Origin: Bacilli bacterium
Lineage (GTDB): Bacteria; Bacillota_I; Bacilli_A; RFN20; CAG-826
Direction of reading: 5' to 3'
Assembly (NCBI GenBank): GCA_900767825.1
Contig: CAAGAN010000037.1
Coordinates: 14,005-78,004 of the forward strand
Length of the DNA stretch: 64,000 bases
This document shows, in pieces, positions 26,227 to 35,288 of the stretch; position 1 is the first letter of the stretch, and the number at the start of each line of letters is the position of its first letter. A model generated the notes under the pieces. It was not told the origin of the DNA and made no database searches. It saw only the letters and a list, made by a program, of their open reading frames with translations. Both the position numbers and the translations under genes were made by a program.

Positions 26227-28128
26227 ATGATAATTAAATATCAAGGGAAATCATTTGAAGTCGAAGATAACATCAATGGTTTCGGATTTGCTAAGATTGC
26301 AGATCCAGAAAAGAAGAATAAGGCTATCGCATATAAGGTAAATGAAACTGAATACGATATGAATCACATCCTTTCTAATGGGGATGAAGTTAGTTTCATA
26401 ATGAGTGAAGATAAGGATGGATTCGAAATTCTTAACCACTCCTGCTCACACTTAATGGCACAGGCCATCATGCATCTATATCCAAATGCAAAACTAGGAT
26501 TTGGTCCAGCTATTGAAGAAGGATTCTATTACGATATCGATTTTGGAGATGAAAAGATTTCTGATGCCGATTTCAAGAAAATCGAAGATGAGATGAAAAA
26601 GCTTTCTAAGGAGAATATTCCATTCAAAAGGGAAGATGTCACTAAAGAAGAAGCCCTAGAAATATTTAAAGATAACCCATATAAAGTCGAACATATCAAC
26701 GAATTAGAAGGAGAAATCTCCATCTATAGACAAGGTGATTTTGTTGATTTGTGCAGAGGTCCTCATGTCCCATCCACTTCCTACTTAAAGCATTTCAAAC
26801 TTCTTTCTTTAGCAGGAGCTTATTGGAGAGGGGATAGCAAGAATAAGCAACTTACTAGAATCTATGCAACTTGTTGGAGTAGCAAGGAAGAATTAGACAA
26901 TTACCTAGAAGTACTAGAAAAAAGAAAAGCCAATGACCATAGAAAACTAGGCAAGGAATTAGGATTATTCATGATTTCTGATTATGGCCCTGGATTCCCA
27001 TTCTTCCTTCCAAAAGGAATGATTTTGAAGAATGAATTGATCTCCTATTGGAGAGAAGTCCATACTAGAAGAGGCTATCAAGAAATTGAGACCCCAACGA
27101 TGCTATCTCGTGAACTATGGGAAACTTCAGGACACTGGGATCATTACAAAGAAAACATGTACACCACTAAGATTGATGATAAAGATTTTGCCATCAAGCC
27201 AATGAATTGCCCTGGTGCCATGCTTGTTTATAATAACTCCCTCCACTCCTATAAAGATTTACCAGTAAGGATTGGCGAATTAGGACATGTCCACCGCCAT
27301 GAAGCCAGCGGAGCATTGAACGGATTATTTAGAGTCAGGGCCTTTACCCAAGATGATGCCCATATATTGTGTAGATTCGACCAACTTGAAGATGAAATCA
27401 AGGGAGTCATGGACCTATTTGATGAAGTATATAACGTATTCGGATTAACTTATAAAATCGTCTTGTCCACTAGGCCTGATGATTATATCGGTGAGAAGAA
27501 ATTCTGGGATGAAAGCGAACGCATCCTTTCTGAAGCCTGCAAGCATTCTGGACATGAATATACGATTAACCCTGGGGATGGGGCTTTCTATGGACCAAAG
27601 CTTGACTTCAAATTAAAGGATTCTATGGGTAGGACTTGGCAATGTGGAACTATCCAGCTAGATGTTAACTTACCTCATAGATTTGGCTGCTACTATATCG
27701 ATGAAAACGGGAACAAAGTCGAACCAGTCATGTTACATAGAGTCGTATTTGGTTCCATCGAAAGATTTATCGGTATCTTAATCGAAAACTATGGAGGAGC
27801 CTTCCCAACTTGGCTTAGCCCAGTTCAAGTAAAGCTTCTTCCAGTAAATCCTTCTATCCAAGGCGAATATGCTAAGAAAGTAGAAGAAGTATTAAAGCAA
27901 AACGGAGTTAGGGTTGAACTAGATGATTCTAATGAAAAGCTTGGCTATAGATTAAGGAATGCCCAAGTCGAGAAAGTTCCATTTACCCTAGTTCTAGGTG
28001 ATAAGGAAGTCGAAGATAATTCTGTTACCTATCGTGTATTTGGCGAGCAAAAGCAAGTAACTGTATCTCTAGATAAATTTGTTGAATTGATCCTTGATTC
28101 AATAAAGAACAAAAAGAGATATCTATAA
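26227..28128 (+). CDS. thrS: threonine-tRNA ligase
   Basis: A 633-residue class II aminoacyl-tRNA synthetase. Domains in order: N-terminal TGS (1-60), the SAD editing domain (about 60-215, with HSCSHLMAQA and the HxxxH-type site), the catalytic core (about 260-530, MNCPGAM, zinc ligands Cys/His) and the anticodon-binding domain (about 535-630). It attaches threonine to tRNA-Thr and edits serine. A GGAGG site lies 6-10 nt upstream. Expression is controlled by the T-box leader and ends at a strong terminator. Confidence 0.97.
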   Translation: MIIKYQGKSFEVEDNINGFGFAKIADPEKKNKAIAYKVNETEYDMNHILSNGDEVSFIMSEDKDGFEILNHSCSHLMAQAIMHLYPNAKLGFGPAIEEGFYYDIDFGDEKISDADFKKIEDEMKKLSKENIPFKREDVTKEEALEIFKDNPYKVEHINELEGEISIYRQGDFVDLCRGPHVPSTSYLKHFKLLSLAGAYWRGDSKNKQLTRIYATCWSSKEELDNYLEVLEKRKANDHRKLGKELGLFMISDYGPGFPFFLPKGMILKNELISYWREVHTRRGYQEIETPTMLSRELWETSGHWDHYKENMYTTKIDDKDFAIKPMNCPGAMLVYNNSLHSYKDLPVRIGELGHVHRHEASGALNGLFRVRAFTQDDAHILCRFDQLEDEIKGVMDLFDEVYNVFGLTYKIVLSTRPDDYIGEKKFWDESERILSEACKHSGHEYTINPGDGAFYGPKLDFKLKDSMGRTWQCGTIQLDVNLPHRFGCYYIDENGNKVEPVMLHRVVFGSIERFIGILIENYGGAFPTWLSPVQVKLLPVNPSIQGEYAKKVEEVLKQNGVRVELDDSNEKLGYRLRNAQVEKVPFTLVLGDKEVEDNSVTYRVFGEQKQVTVSLDKFVELILDSIKNKKRYL

Positions 28129-28142
28129 TCAATATATAGGTT

Positions 28143-28175
28143 AAGGATCTAGATTAAATTCTAGGTCCTTTTTTT
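28143..28175 (+). terminator. thrS terminator
   Basis: An 11-bp stem AAGGATCTAGA/TTCTAGGTCCTT (one G-U) with a 5-nt loop is followed by seven T. Confidence 0.9.
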
Positions 28176-28240
28176 ATTACCTAATAAAGATATGCAAGAA
28201 AATATATAACTTCTCTCTTTTATTTGTTTGAATCAGCATT

Positions 28241-28246
28241 TAAAAT
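28241..28246 (+). promoter_or_regulatory. -10 box of the Fic-like gene, probable leaderless promoter
   Basis: TAAAAT is 6 nt from the ATG (gap ATCGTT) and there is no ribosome binding site. Confidence 0.4.
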
Positions 28247-28252
28247 ATCGTT

Positions 28253-29215
28253 ATGGAAAAAGTAATACCTCTATACAAATGTATATATACCGTTAATAAA
28301 AACATCCTCGACCTCATTTGTTCGATTGCCTATAAATGCGGTAAATTAACAACTTTGAATATGTCTTATCCTAAAGCAATTTTAGATGCGAACGAGACTA
28401 GTTATCTTTTAGAATTAACTGGAATAAAAATTAACCAAAGCAAGATAAGGGCTCTTTCTAGAGGAGAAAAGGTAAACGAGCCAAAACAAGCCGATGCGAT
28501 TTATAAGTTATTATCTAGATTATCTAGTTTTGATCCAAACGATATTGCTTCAATAGAAAAATTCGAGAAGACTTATTTTATTGATGGAGTGCCAAATAGG
28601 ATGGCTAAGAAATTAGATGACTTCCCATTCCAAATCCCTCCTCATAGTAAGATTGACCAATTATTAAAGGGACTACATAAATTCTTTGAAAGCAAAGACG
28701 GGGCATCTTCCCCACTTATATTTGCTGCCCTTTCTTTCTTTGAAATTATTTCGATTGCCCCATATTCAAATTCAAATATCATCCTAGCCTATTTGTATTC
28801 AAAGGCATTCCTAGGTAAATATTGTGGGGTATTAAGGCAAATCCCTCTTGCTAAATTATTATCTAGAAGCAAAGAAAAACTTAATGAATCCTTAGAAGAG
28901 AGTGCTTCTAGAGGTGACTGCACTTCTTTCTTTAGCTATTTCTTTGAATTAGTAGATTCTTCCCTAGATGAACTCTCCCATAAAGGAGTAAAGAAAACCA
29001 TCACAGTTTCAAATAAAGTTGAAGGAATGCTAGAAAAGATGGAAAAAGGCAAATTCTATTGTGCTGCAGAATTATTAGAAATGCTTAATCTAAAATCTAG
29101 ATTAGGTTTACATAAGAACTATATCCGTCCCGCCTTGGATGCAAATCTAATTATTATGTCTAATCCACTTTCCCCAACCGATAGGACCCAACGTTACATG
29201 AGGAAAGAAAAATGA
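28253..29215 (+). CDS. Fic-fold protein with a degenerate active site
   Basis: A 320-residue protein that follows the Fic layout: an N-terminal helical part, the Fic core (about 118-195) with an IPPHSKIDQLLKGLHKFF helix equivalent to the VPPPPEEV... segment of Fic proteins, and a C-terminal winged helix (about 262-316, ending in SPTDRTQRYMRKEK). The catalytic HPFxxGNGR motif, expected at 169-177, reads APYSNSNII: the catalytic His is Ala, and the Gly and Arg that bind nucleotide are gone. It therefore should not AMPylate and may act as a regulator through its winged helix (inference). It overlaps a downstream membrane protein gene by four bases. Confidence 0.7.
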   Translation: MEKVIPLYKCIYTVNKNILDLICSIAYKCGKLTTLNMSYPKAILDANETSYLLELTGIKINQSKIRALSRGEKVNEPKQADAIYKLLSRLSSFDPNDIASIEKFEKTYFIDGVPNRMAKKLDDFPFQIPPHSKIDQLLKGLHKFFESKDGASSPLIFAALSFFEIISIAPYSNSNIILAYLYSKAFLGKYCGVLRQIPLAKLLSRSKEKLNESLEESASRGDCTSFFSYFFELVDSSLDELSHKGVKKTITVSNKVEGMLEKMEKGKFYCAAELLEMLNLKSRLGLHKNYIRPALDANLIIMSNPLSPTDRTQRYMRKEK

Positions 29216-29658
29216 TCTTACCTATTGTTTTCTTTGTCCTTTCTTTAATCTGTTTAGTATTCATCTCAGTTACAAAGCGAAATGAATTATTAAGCAAAAA
29301 TAGAGTTAGACTCCCTATCATGGGTGGATTTGTTCTTTTCTTTGTATTATTTACTTTATTCAGTTTTATCTTTATAAAAAATAACATCAAAGGCAATGGA
29401 GAGAATTATTTTAAAGTAGGTGGTTTATTCTTAATAATTTCATATTTTGCTTTAGCATGTTCTTTGTTATTGCCTATTTTTTGGCATGATAAGCATTCGA
29501 ATCTAATATCAATTATTTGCTTTGCTATATTTTCAGTTCTCCTAATAATATCCCTAATTATGTTTATTATTTTTGGTAGCCAGGATCTAAATAACAGCAC
29601 TCCTATCACTTCTGGCAGCCTAATTTCATTAGGTTTTGAAAAATATCTATTGATATAG
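29212..29658 (+). CDS. four-helix membrane protein of unknown function
   Basis: A 148-residue hydrophobic protein with about four membrane helices (roughly 2-20, 37-57, 70-92, 100-122) and short polar loops. I do not recognise a family. Its ATG overlaps the stop of the degenerate Fic gene (ATGA), which suggests that the two proteins are made in fixed ratio and may act together. The promoter for the following infC operon overlaps its stop codon. Confidence 0.7.
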   Translation: MILPIVFFVLSLICLVFISVTKRNELLSKNRVRLPIMGGFVLFFVLFTLFSFIFIKNNIKGNGENYFKVGGLFLIISYFALACSLLLPIFWHDKHSNLISIICFAIFSVLLIISLIMFIIFGSQDLNNSTPITSGSLISLGFEKYLLI

Positions 29659-29678
29659 CAAGAAAATCCTAGTAATAT
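29650..29678 (+). promoter_or_regulatory. infC-rpmI-rplT promoter
   Basis: TTGATA (29650-29655), a 17-bp spacer and TAATAT (29673-29678), overlapping the end of the preceding gene. Confidence 0.6.
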
Positions 29679-29684
29679 ACTTGC

Positions 29685-29801
29685 TGTCGATAAGACGTAG
29701 AAAGTAGCCTTCCCGGCTCGCCAGATTCCTTAAGGTATTGGCTTAAGCTACAAAAGAAACATTAGCTTTATTCCCGGGTAAGATACTTAACCCGGTTTTT
29801 T
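29685..29801 (+). ncRNA. L20 (rplT) autoregulatory leader with terminator
   Basis: A 5' leader in front of infC-rpmI-rplT with several complementary segments and an intrinsic terminator (CCGGGTAAG pairs with CTT-ACCCGG with one bulged A, then TTTTTT at 29796-29801). In Bacillota, L20 binds such a leader and causes premature termination. Position and terminator fit; the L20-binding fold was not modelled. Confidence 0.75.
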
Positions 29802-29827
29802 ATCGATAATATGGAGGAATAAATACT

Positions 29828-30388
29828 ATCGCTTACTTTAACCAAGGTGACCAACGCCGCCCACAAAAACGCTTCGACCCAATAAACGAGCACATCCGTT
29901 ATCCAGAAGTTATGGTCATTGGACCAACTGGAGAGAATCTAGGAAAAATGTCTTCTAGATCAGCCAACGAATTAGCTGCATCTTATGATCTCGACCTATA
30001 TTGCGTCGCTCCAAACGCAAATCCGCCCGTCTGCAAAATCGTAAATTACGGAAAGTTACGTTACGAAAAGCAAAAGTCAGAGCGTGCCCAAAGGAAAAAT
30101 TCCAAAGCGGCAACCTTAAAGGAAATCCAATTGCATATCTCAATTGGCGATCATGACTTGGCAACAAAAGCCAAACAATCGAGAAATTTCCTCTCTTCTG
30201 GAGATAAAGTCAACATCCGTGTTGTCTTGAAGGGAAGGGAAATGGCTCACCAAGACTTAGGTGAAGAACTCATGAAGAAGTTCCTAGACCTATTAAGTAG
30301 CGATGAATGCGCCTACCAGGTTGAAAAACAACCATTCTGGGAAGGAAAATGCTATTCCGCTATAGTATCATCAAAAGGAAAGAAATAA
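29828..30388 (+). CDS. infC: translation initiation factor IF-3, with ATC start codon
   Basis: A 186-residue IF-3. The frame extends upstream of the first ATG (29912) to an ATC at 29828, 10 nt after a GGAGG site. IF-3 genes almost universally use rare AUU/AUC/AUA starts for autoregulation, and the added residues (AYFNQGDQRRPQ...RFDPINEHIRYPEVMVIG) restore the N-terminal domain. The C-terminal domain contains KEIQLHISIGDHDL and the conserved VVLKGREM. It discards wrong initiator complexes on the 30S subunit. It is the first gene of the infC-rpmI-rplT operon. Confidence 0.93.
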   Translation: MAYFNQGDQRRPQKRFDPINEHIRYPEVMVIGPTGENLGKMSSRSANELAASYDLDLYCVAPNANPPVCKIVNYGKLRYEKQKSERAQRKNSKAATLKEIQLHISIGDHDLATKAKQSRNFLSSGDKVNIRVVLKGREMAHQDLGEELMKKFLDLLSSDECAYQVEKQPFWEGKCYSAIVSSKGKK

Positions 30389-30400
30389 GGAGGAAATCTT

Positions 30401-30595
30401 ATGCCAAAGATGAAGTCCAACCGTTCTTTGATGAAGCGTATCAAAGTTACCGGTAATGGGAAAATTAAATTTATTCACGCTTACAAGGGACACCACGCCC
30501 CATATAAGACCGCAAAGCAATGCCGTCAATTACGCCGTTCAGGCATGTTAGATCGTACTGATTACAAGAGAATCAAGTACATGATCGTCAAATAA
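30401..30595 (+). CDS. rpmI: 50S ribosomal protein L35
   Basis: A 64-residue, very basic protein beginning MPKMKSNRSLMKRIKVTGNGK, the standard L35 N-terminus, with length normal for the family. It is preceded by an AGGAGG site and is in the conserved order infC-rpmI-rplT. Confidence 0.96.
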   Translation: MPKMKSNRSLMKRIKVTGNGKIKFIHAYKGHHAPYKTAKQCRQLRRSGMLDRTDYKRIKYMIVK

Positions 30596-30608
30596 GGAGG
30601 AATAGAAA

Positions 30609-30965
30609 ATGGCTAGAGTTAAAGGTGGCACCGTTACACGTGCACGTCGTAAAAAGATTTTAAAGCAAGCTGAAGGCTATTTTGGTTCCAAGCATTTATT
30701 ATTCAAGACTGCTAAAGAACAAGTTTGCCACTCCTTACGTTATGCTTATGATTCCCGTCGTTTAATCAAGAGAGATTTCCGTAAACTCTGGATCAAGAGA
30801 ATCAATGCAGCTTGCCATCTCAATGGCATCTCTTATTCCAAGTTCATGGACGGCTTAAAGAAGAGCAACATCCAAATCAACAGAAAGATGTTATCCGAAT
30901 TAGCCATCAATGATGAAAAGGCTTTTGCCTCATTAGTTGAAACCGCTAAAGCTGCTAGAAACTAA
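30609..30965 (+). CDS. rplT: 50S ribosomal protein L20
   Basis: A 118-residue basic protein, MARVKGGTVTRARRKKILKQAEGYFG, the L20 signature. Besides assembling into the 50S subunit, L20 represses its own operon through the leader at 29685-29801. A strong GGAGG site precedes it and a terminator follows 22 nt later. Confidence 0.97.
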   Translation: MARVKGGTVTRARRKKILKQAEGYFGSKHLLFKTAKEQVCHSLRYAYDSRRLIKRDFRKLWIKRINAACHLNGISYSKFMDGLKKSNIQINRKMLSELAINDEKAFASLVETAKAARN

Positions 30966-30987
30966 TTTAGGTATAGAAGAAAGTAAT

Positions 30988-31012
30988 AAAGGTCCCGCAA
31001 AGGGACCTTTTT
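30988..31012 (+). terminator. infC-rpmI-rplT terminator
   Basis: Stem AAAGGTCCC/GGGACCTTT with a 5-nt loop and T-run; its symmetric A/T flanks may also terminate the convergent patB operon. Confidence 0.9.
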
Positions 31013-31025
31013 ATTTGGCTTTTTG

Positions 31026-32168
31026 TTATAAAGATTCAACTGCTTCTTTTAATCTATCTAAACCCTTAGCCAAAACGGATTTAGGTACGGCTAAATTTAA
31101 TCTAATAAAGCTAGAATCTCCATAAAGCGAACCACTAGAAATGATTAAGCCATGATCTTTGCAAAATTCAATAAACTTGTCTGCATCTATTTTTAATGAA
31201 GAAATGTTAATCCAAGCAAGGTAAGTTGAAGACGAGTCAACTAATTTAAGTAAAGATATATATGAATGTATATAAGAAGATAAAAATAAACGATTATTAG
31301 AAATATATTCGTTTGCTTCTTCAAACCAATCTAATGAATTTAAAGCAGCAATTGCAGCCGAACTAGAGAAGAAATTACATTCCCCCACATCATCTCTATT
31401 AAGTCCAAAATCAACTATGTCCATATAGGCTTCGTTAAACGAATAGACTAGGCTAGTTTGGATACCAGCAATATTCCATCCTTTTGTAGGTGAAAATAAA
31501 ACTATTCCCACTTCTTTTGCTTCCTTGCAACTTGATAGAAAAGGAGTATATAGACTCTTATCTTTTATTAAGGGAGAATGTATTTCATCAGAAATAACTA
31601 AGACTCCATATTTCTTAGCTAGCCTAGCTGTAGTTATCAATTCATCTTTAGAGAAAATATATCCAGTTGGATTATGGGGAGAGCAAAGAATAAATATCTT
31701 TGATTTTTTAAATCCTTCTTCTAGTAAGTTTAGATCCAAACAATATTTGTTATCTTTATAAATAAGAGGGATTTTAAGGATATTCCTATCGTTATTTCTA
31801 ATTTCATTAAAGAAACAATTATAGGCGGGAATTAAAGTAGAAATATAGTCTCCTTGTTTAGAAAAAGATTTAATTAAACTAGATAAAGAGGGCAAAACGC
31901 CTAAAGAAAAGGCTTTTCTAGCATCTTTTATATCAAAGTTATACATCTTTAGATAATAGTCATTATAGGCATCAAATAATTCTTCTTTAGGATAAACATA
32001 TCCATAGCTGGCTAGTTCAACTCTTTTTAGCAATGCTTCCTTGATTTTAGGAGCCACATAGAAATCCATATCCGCGATAGAAAGAGGGATTTCATTTGGT
32101 TTTACATCATATTTTGCATAATCCAAACCGTATTTATTTGGATAGGAATCAAAATCAAATTTGCTCAT
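31026..32168 (-). CDS. patB: PLP-dependent MalY/PatB-type C-S lyase
   Basis: A 380-residue fold type I enzyme. It begins with the MalY/PatB hallmark (IPLSIADMDFYVAPKI) and has SPHNPTGYIFSKDEL, VISDEIH and the cofactor lysine in SPTKGWNIAG. The family includes cystathionine beta-lyases that release homocysteine or sulfide from thioethers. It overlaps the DUF3737 gene by 14 bp, and the operon also contains cysteine desulfurase and ThiI, suggesting a sulfur-linked unit. A strict aminotransferase role is less likely. Confidence 0.88.
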   Translation of the reverse strand: MSKFDFDSYPNKYGLDYAKYDVKPNEIPLSIADMDFYVAPKIKEALLKRVELASYGYVYPKEELFDAYNDYYLKMYNFDIKDARKAFSLGVLPSLSSLIKSFSKQGDYISTLIPAYNCFFNEIRNNDRNILKIPLIYKDNKYCLDLNLLEEGFKKSKIFILCSPHNPTGYIFSKDELITTARLAKKYGVLVISDEIHSPLIKDKSLYTPFLSSCKEAKEVGIVLFSPTKGWNIAGIQTSLVYSFNEAYMDIVDFGLNRDDVGECNFFSSSAAIAALNSLDWFEEANEYISNNRLFLSSYIHSYISLLKLVDSSSTYLAWINISSLKIDADKFIEFCKDHGLIISSGSLYGDSSFIRLNLAVPKSVLAKGLDRLKEAVESL

Positions 32169-32985
32169 ATTTTACCTGCTTTGTATCTATAGATTCATCA
32201 TCTTGGATTAATTCGTCCATACCTTTAGATTCGATATATCCTGAAATAGGATTTTTAACCGAAGATATTCTAAAAGTAACTTTAGCAAATACATTTGAAC
32301 AATATTCAAACATCAAATCCCCTCCATAAATATCGCAGTCGTTTATAACTAGATTATCTATATAGCAGAATCCTTGATGAGACTTGATCTTAGAGTCAAG
32401 AAATCTTAAATAAGAGGAATTCCAACCAATATATTCTCCATATATAGAAGAAGAAATTACCATAACGTTTTCACAGTTCCAAAAAGCGTCTTTGCTATTT
32501 AGAAAGCAATTTATCAATATGATGTTTTTTGCACTGTCAAAAGGATAATTTCCCTTTATCAAACAGTTCTCCAAAACGATTTCTTCTGAGCCTAAAAATA
32601 AGTAGTCACCTTCAAGGATACTGTTTTTTATATTGACATTTTTGCAATACCAAAAAGACTCAGTGGAATTTAGCAAGATTGAATCTTTAACATTGACATT
32701 TTCTAGACGTCTAAAATTCTTGTTCGCCCCTATATAGACATTGTTAAAATAATAATCAGATCCATACCAAAAACAAGCATGTGCATCCAATATGAAATAA
32801 GAATTATAAACGCTTATGTTCTTCCCATACCACAAAGGGTATTTATAAGAAAACGTGGAATCTAAAACAGTTATATTTGTCCCTTCTTTTAAAGGAGATT
32901 CTCCATCATGAAAATAAGAAGAAGAAACTTTTAAATCACTTTGTTTAAATAAGCTTCTTTCTCCTTGATAAATAGATTTAAACAT
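32155..32985 (-). CDS. DUF3737 right-handed beta-helix protein
   Basis: A 276-residue protein built of repeating NxxIxNSxI-type strands (for example NVNIKNSILEGDYLFLGSEE), the pattern of a right-handed parallel beta-helix, matching the DUF3737 family. Members are cytoplasmic proteins without assigned activity, and I recall them near PatB-type lyases. No signal peptide. It lies 4 nt after thiI with an AAGGA site and overlaps patB, so they are translationally linked. Confidence 0.8.
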   Translation of the reverse strand: MFKSIYQGERSLFKQSDLKVSSSYFHDGESPLKEGTNITVLDSTFSYKYPLWYGKNISVYNSYFILDAHACFWYGSDYYFNNVYIGANKNFRRLENVNVKDSILLNSTESFWYCKNVNIKNSILEGDYLFLGSEEIVLENCLIKGNYPFDSAKNIILINCFLNSKDAFWNCENVMVISSSIYGEYIGWNSSYLRFLDSKIKSHQGFCYIDNLVINDCDIYGGDLMFEYCSNVFAKVTFRISSVKNPISGYIESKGMDELIQDDESIDTKQVKYEQI

Positions 32986-32989
32986 ATAT

Positions 32990-34156
32990 TTAATCCTTGG
33001 TTGATATATAAATAGTCTCGAGATTATCGACTGCCTCTTGGATTAAACTCTTGTAGTCGAATTTCTCCTCATATTTTAAACATTCATCTAGCCTTGGCTT
33101 AGTCTTTGGACGTTTTGGCTTGAATATCGTGCAGCAATCTTCGTAAGGCCTAATGGATATTTCATAAGTATTGATTTTCTTTGATGTATCAATAATTGAG
33201 AGTTTGTCCATCGTGGCTAATGGACGTAAGATTGGAAAATTAGTAACTTCGTTAATGACTTGGATGGATTCTAGAGTTTGGGAGGCAACTTGGCCAATTG
33301 ATTCACCAGTTGCGACTGCCAAGGCATTATTACGTTTAGCAACTTCAGTCCCGATACGCATCATCATTCTTCTCATGATGGTAATGCAATAAGGTTCAGC
33401 TACATATTTATAAATTTCTTCCTGAAGCTTGGTAAAAGGAACTATCTGGAGTTTTATATCCATTTGGAATTCATTTAATTCCTTTAAGATATCTTGCAAT
33501 TTATCAATAACTGAGGCTGATGTATATGGAGGGGAAGCAAAATGTAAACATTCAATTTTTATCCCTCTCCTAATTAAAGAAAACGCCGCTACAGGAGAAT
33601 CGATCCCGCCAGAAAGAAGCAAAGTAACCTTGCCGTTCATTCCTAATGGATATCCTCCTAGCCCTGGATAATCATGAAGAGATAAATAGGCTTCATTATC
33701 ATTGATTAATATTTTCAATTTGCCTTCTGGGGTATGTAAATCTACTTTAGATTCAGGAACATTTCTTAAAATATAATCACCGATAAGGCAATTTAGTTCA
33801 TAACTAGATAAATCAAAAGCACGTATAGATTTATGAGAATCTACTTTAAATCTCTTGATATTTTCTCTTTTTATCATTTCTAGAGACTTTTGTTTTAAGG
33901 CATCTAAATCCAAAGAGCATTTCTCTACTAAGGAAATCTTTTGGATGCCAGAGACATCTTGGAGTCTAGCAATTACTTCATCTAAATTATCCTTTAATAA
34001 ATATATATAGATATGGTCCCTAGTATATCTAGTCTCGACCTCAAATTTCTTTAAGGCTCTTCTTATATTTTGATATAGGCATCTAATAAATATTTTCTTA
34101 TTATCGCCCTTGGTAGATAATTCGCCATAATGGACCATTAAATAGGAATCGTTCAT
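32990..34156 (-). CDS. thiI: tRNA 4-thiouridine synthetase ThiI
   Basis: A 388-residue protein with an N-terminal ferredoxin-like and THUMP domain (about 1-165) and a PP-loop ATPase with LLSGGIDSPVAAF (about 180). It adenylates U8 of tRNA and accepts sulfur from a cysteine desulfurase. The C-terminal rhodanese domain of E. coli ThiI is absent, as in Bacillus. It overlaps the desulfurase gene by four bases, which matches the B. subtilis nifZ-thiI pair. Confidence 0.95.
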   Translation of the reverse strand: MNDSYLMVHYGELSTKGDNKKIFIRCLYQNIRRALKKFEVETRYTRDHIYIYLLKDNLDEVIARLQDVSGIQKISLVEKCSLDLDALKQKSLEMIKRENIKRFKVDSHKSIRAFDLSSYELNCLIGDYILRNVPESKVDLHTPEGKLKILINDNEAYLSLHDYPGLGGYPLGMNGKVTLLLSGGIDSPVAAFSLIRRGIKIECLHFASPPYTSASVIDKLQDILKELNEFQMDIKLQIVPFTKLQEEIYKYVAEPYCITIMRRMMMRIGTEVAKRNNALAVATGESIGQVASQTLESIQVINEVTNFPILRPLATMDKLSIIDTSKKINTYEISIRPYEDCCTIFKPKRPKTKPRLDECLKYEEKFDYKSLIQEAVDNLETIYISTKD

Positions 34157-35286
34157 ATAGTCTTTGTCTCCTTTAAAAGTCTTTCTAATTCTTGGATAAA
34201 TATATCAATTTCTTCTTTAGTTGTATTGAAAGAAAGTGAAATTCTAATTGGGTTATGCGCTTGTTTTGAATTTTTCCCCATCGCAGTCAAGACATATGAA
34301 GAAGGTTCGCCTTTAGAAGAACAAGCTGAAACGCTAGATACGCATATGCCCTTATTTGATAAACCTTCAACAACTACAGAAGCCTTATTCTTCTCCAACG
34401 ATATAGAAGTAACAAACGGGCTTCCTTTTTTTGTTGAGTTAAGTGAAATTGAAGGAATTGCTTCTAATTTTGAATAAAGATAGTCCCTTAATTGATACAC
34501 GTGTCCGCTCTTTTCCTTTAATAAAGATAAAGTAGTCTTTAAGGCAATATAGGTAGAATAACTAGAAGCTACATCAACTGTGCCAGAACGGAGTGAATAT
34601 TCTTGTTCTCCACCATAAACTAATTGAACAAATTGGACTTTCTTTTTATAGACTAGGCATCCATTTCCTTTGACCCCACCAATTTTGTGGGCAGAAAAGG
34701 AAAACATATCAAATATAGAATAATCTAGATCAATTTTTCCTATAGCCTGGGTTAAGTCTGAATGGAAGAAACATTTTGGATAAGACTTAACTATATTAGC
34801 GATGTCTTTTACGGGATTTATGGCACCCGTCTCATTATTTACTCCCATGATGGACACTAAAATGACATCATCGCCCATCATAGATTTAAAGGCGTCTAAA
34901 TCAATTTCCCCATCTTCTTTTAAAGGAACATGATCAACCTTAAATCCAAATAATTCCTTCATTTGTATTAATGGATTCAAAATGGAAGGATGCTCCCCTA
35001 AAGAAGTAATAATCCTATTGCCCCTATTCTTATATTTAAATGGGACACCTTTTAAAACGAGGTTATTGGCTTCTGTTGCACTAGAAGTAAAAATAAGATT
35101 ATCAACTTTATCTACATTTAATAAAGACAAGATTCCATTCCTAGCTTCTTCAAGTAGTTTCTTGCTTTCATAGCCATAGAAATGAAGACTAGAAGGGTTT
35201 CCAAAATGATTGGTATTGATGTCTTTATAAACTTCTAGGACCGATTCAAAAGGAGCGCTTGTTGCGCAATAATCCAAATAAATCAT
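34153..35286 (-). CDS. nifZ: cysteine desulfurase, NifZ-like partner of ThiI
   Basis: A 377-residue class V PLP enzyme. Cofactor lysine in SFSAHKIGGVKG (about residue 195) and catalytic cysteine in VSSVSACSSKGEPS (about 320). In B. subtilis the dedicated desulfurase NifZ feeds sulfur to ThiI for s4U8. Gene order ezrA-nifZ-thiI is conserved here with 2-nt and overlapping junctions. Confidence 0.93.
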   Translation of the reverse strand: MIYLDYCATSAPFESVLEVYKDINTNHFGNPSSLHFYGYESKKLLEEARNGILSLLNVDKVDNLIFTSSATEANNLVLKGVPFKYKNRGNRIITSLGEHPSILNPLIQMKELFGFKVDHVPLKEDGEIDLDAFKSMMGDDVILVSIMGVNNETGAINPVKDIANIVKSYPKCFFHSDLTQAIGKIDLDYSIFDMFSFSAHKIGGVKGNGCLVYKKKVQFVQLVYGGEQEYSLRSGTVDVASSYSTYIALKTTLSLLKEKSGHVYQLRDYLYSKLEAIPSISLNSTKKGSPFVTSISLEKNKASVVVEGLSNKGICVSSVSACSSKGEPSSYVLTAMGKNSKQAHNPIRISLSFNTTKEEIDIFIQELERLLKETKTI

Positions 35287-35288
35287 AA

